Positions 12,936 to 14,030 of a stretch of 14,030 bases of DNA are shown one piece after another (position 1 is the stretch's first letter; each line of letters opens with the position of its first letter). The stretch spans positions 1 through 14,030 of the forward strand of contig DBBA01000009.1 in assembly GCA_002291955.1 (NCBI GenBank), written 5' to 3'. The stretch is from Rhodobacteraceae bacterium UBA996 (GTDB lineage: Bacteria; Pseudomonadota; Alphaproteobacteria; Rhodobacterales; Rhodobacteraceae). The notes below the pieces were generated by a model. It made no database searches and was not told the origin of the DNA. It was given only the letters and a program-made list of their open reading frames with translations. Made by a program: the position numbers and the translations under genes.

Positions 12936-13726
12936 AGCAGCGCGGCCAGCATCGGGCTGTCCGGGTCCGTCAGCCCGTCGATCACGTCGAAATGGTGCCG
13001 CCCGGGGTCCAGCGTCACGGGCACGTCCCAGGCACGCGCCAGCGCCCTTGCCTGCGCCACGAAGGCCGGGCGTTCGGCCGTTCCGACCCAGACATGCACC
13101 CGCGCCGGACGGCGCGCGGTGATGTGAAGCGGGCTTTCGGCCAGCGCCTCTGCCGCATCCAGCCGCAGGTCGGCGTTCATCGTCGTGTCGATCAGCGGCG
13201 CCAGGTCGGCCAAGGGCGAGATCGGCAGGACTGACACGATGCGCGCCGCGACCGTCTCGGGCAGGGCCACGTCGGGGCACAGCATCCGGGCCACCAGATG
13301 CCCGCCCGCCGAATGGCCCGCCAGCGCGATGGGTCCCGGCACCTCGTCGGCCACAGCGACCACGGCGCGGGCCACCGACCGGGTGATCTCGGCGATCCGG
13401 GCGGCGGGCGCCAGCGGATAGGACGGCATCGCCACGGCCCAGCCCGCCGCCTGCCCGCCCGCGGCCAGATGCGACCAGTCGTGCCGGTGGAAAGCGCGCC
13501 AGTACCCCCCGTGGACGAACACCATCAGCCCGGCCGGGCGGCCCGCCGGATAGAACAGGTCGAAGGCCTGACGGTCGCCCTCGCCATAGGGCAGGTTCAG
13601 CCGCGCCCGGCCCACCGCCGCCTCGCGCGCGCGGTGCGCCGCGGCGGCCTCGGCCCAGCGCGCCGGAAAGTCCGCGCCGCCGGGGATATGGTCGCGGTTG
13701 GCATAGGCGTCGTCATTGGCGGTCAT
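12911..13726 (-). CDS. Alpha/beta hydrolase, arylformamidase-like
   Basis: A 271-residue alpha/beta hydrolase. The oxyanion-hole motif HGGYW is at 72-76, the nucleophile elbow GHSAGGHL at 137-144 (S139), the probable acid near VGTAERPAF (E218), and the base at HHFDVID (H245). HGGYW with GHSAGGHL and a closing HFDVID is the pattern of kynurenine formamidase (KynB/BNA7-like) enzymes, which hydrolyse N-formylkynurenine in tryptophan breakdown. No other kynurenine-pathway gene is visible here, so the substrate is inferred and another ester or amide is possible. The ATG at 13726 follows AGGAAGG; the frame is open to 13882 but that extension reads as non-coding. It converges on, and overlaps, the exported-protein gene. 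Confidence 0.9.
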   Translation of the reverse strand: MTANDDAYANRDHIPGGADFPARWAEAAAAHRAREAAVGRARLNLPYGEGDRQAFDLFYPAGRPAGLMVFVHGGYWRAFHRHDWSHLAAGGQAAGWAVAMPSYPLAPAARIAEITRSVARAVVAVADEVPGPIALAGHSAGGHLVARMLCPDVALPETVAARIVSVLPISPLADLAPLIDTTMNADLRLDAAEALAESPLHITARRPARVHVWVGTAERPAFVAQARALARAWDVPVTLDPGRHHFDVIDGLTDPDSPMLAALLQNADRPA

Positions 13727-13811
13727 CGGGGGCCTTCCTGCGCCGGGCTGGCGTGGTCCCCTGCATAGCCCGGGGCGAGAGGCTGGTGAACCACCCCTGC
13801 CCGCACCGTGG

Positions 13812-14030
13812 TCAGCGCAGATCCCACGAATAGCTGGTCGTTTCGCGAACCCGCCAGGCATCGGCGCGCACCGCCGCGACATGGCCGGGATCGATCAGGC
13901 GGGCGGCGGTGCGATAGGTCCAGTCCAGCACCAGCCCGTCCCGGGGCGTGGCTTCGGCGCGGAACGCATAGCTGAAGGCCGGGTTCGCGATCTTGACCGG
14001 GTCGGGCGGGGTCAGGGCGATCGGCGGATC
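13812..14030 (-). CDS. C-terminal fragment of a gene cut by the window edge
   Basis: An open frame of 72 codons before a TGA at 13812-13814 runs off the right edge, so only the C-terminus is seen. The visible protein includes PAFSYAFRAEATPRDGLVLD, then WTYRTAARLIDPGHV and a final SYSWDLR. This resembles the C-terminal beta-strand and helix part of transglutaminase-like/DUF3857 proteins, though the match is weak and is inference. Third-position G/C use matches a real gene. The arylformamidase-like gene starts 85 bases after its stop on the same strand, so the two may share a transcript. Confidence 0.6.
   Translation of the reverse strand, partial: DPPIALTPPDPVKIANPAFSYAFRAEATPRDGLVLDWTYRTAARLIDPGHVAAVRADAWRVRETTSYSWDLR

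Noticed and set aside
12375..13726. A kynurenine-pathway operon around the arylformamidase-like gene
   Set aside because: Neighbouring genes are not tryptophan-degradation genes and the adjacent exported protein is on the opposite strand.

Overview
The window is a high-GC bacterial chromosome segment whose gene content and style fit an alphaproteobacterium of the Rhodobacterales (Rhodobacteraceae). The main reasons are the hisS-hisZ-hisG cluster with a short HisG, the strong G/C third-position bias, and a GC-rich intergenic repeat that I associate with this group. The assignment is inference from gene content; no rRNA or other taxonomic marker is present.

Layout. (1) 108-3625 (+): a tightly packed operon hisS-hisZ-hisG-slyX. 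hisS and hisZ overlap by 8 bases, hisZ and hisG by 4, and slyX starts 5 bases after hisG. HisZ and the short HisG together form the first enzyme of histidine biosynthesis, and HisS charges tRNA-His. This HisS looks like the eukaryote-like lineage found in some alphaproteobacteria. (2) 3626-5553: an interruption that looks acquired. It holds two dispersed-repeat hairpins, a visibly less GC-rich gene for a polytopic membrane protein (minus strand), an empty stretch, and a second, truncated copy of the slyX 3' end. All six differences between this remnant and the intact slyX are silent third-position changes, which points to insertion of foreign DNA at slyX. (3) 5598-10095 (minus): an apparent four-gene operon, transcribed as a coiled-coil protein with TelA-like features, a protein of unknown function, an AAA+ ATPase, and a small putative lipoprotein. 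It is the best candidate here for an undescribed system. (4) 10199-10546 (+): a small cupin, divergent from that operon across a 103-base gap with inverted repeats. (5) 10619-11170 (minus): a stand-alone HD hydrolase of the MESH1/SpoT type; 11289-12290 (+): a P1-family (DmpA/NylC-like) self-processing hydrolase. (6) 12375-12935 (+): an exported protein of unknown function, whose 3' end overlaps by 25 bases the convergent arylformamidase-like alpha/beta hydrolase at 12911-13726 (minus). (7) 13812-14030 (minus): the C-terminal end of a further gene running off the window.

A 38-base GC-rich repeat occurs twice in opposite orientation, near the left edge (11-48) and between the convergent cupin and HD genes (10564-10601). 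I saw no rRNA, tRNA, CRISPR array, transposase or integrase.
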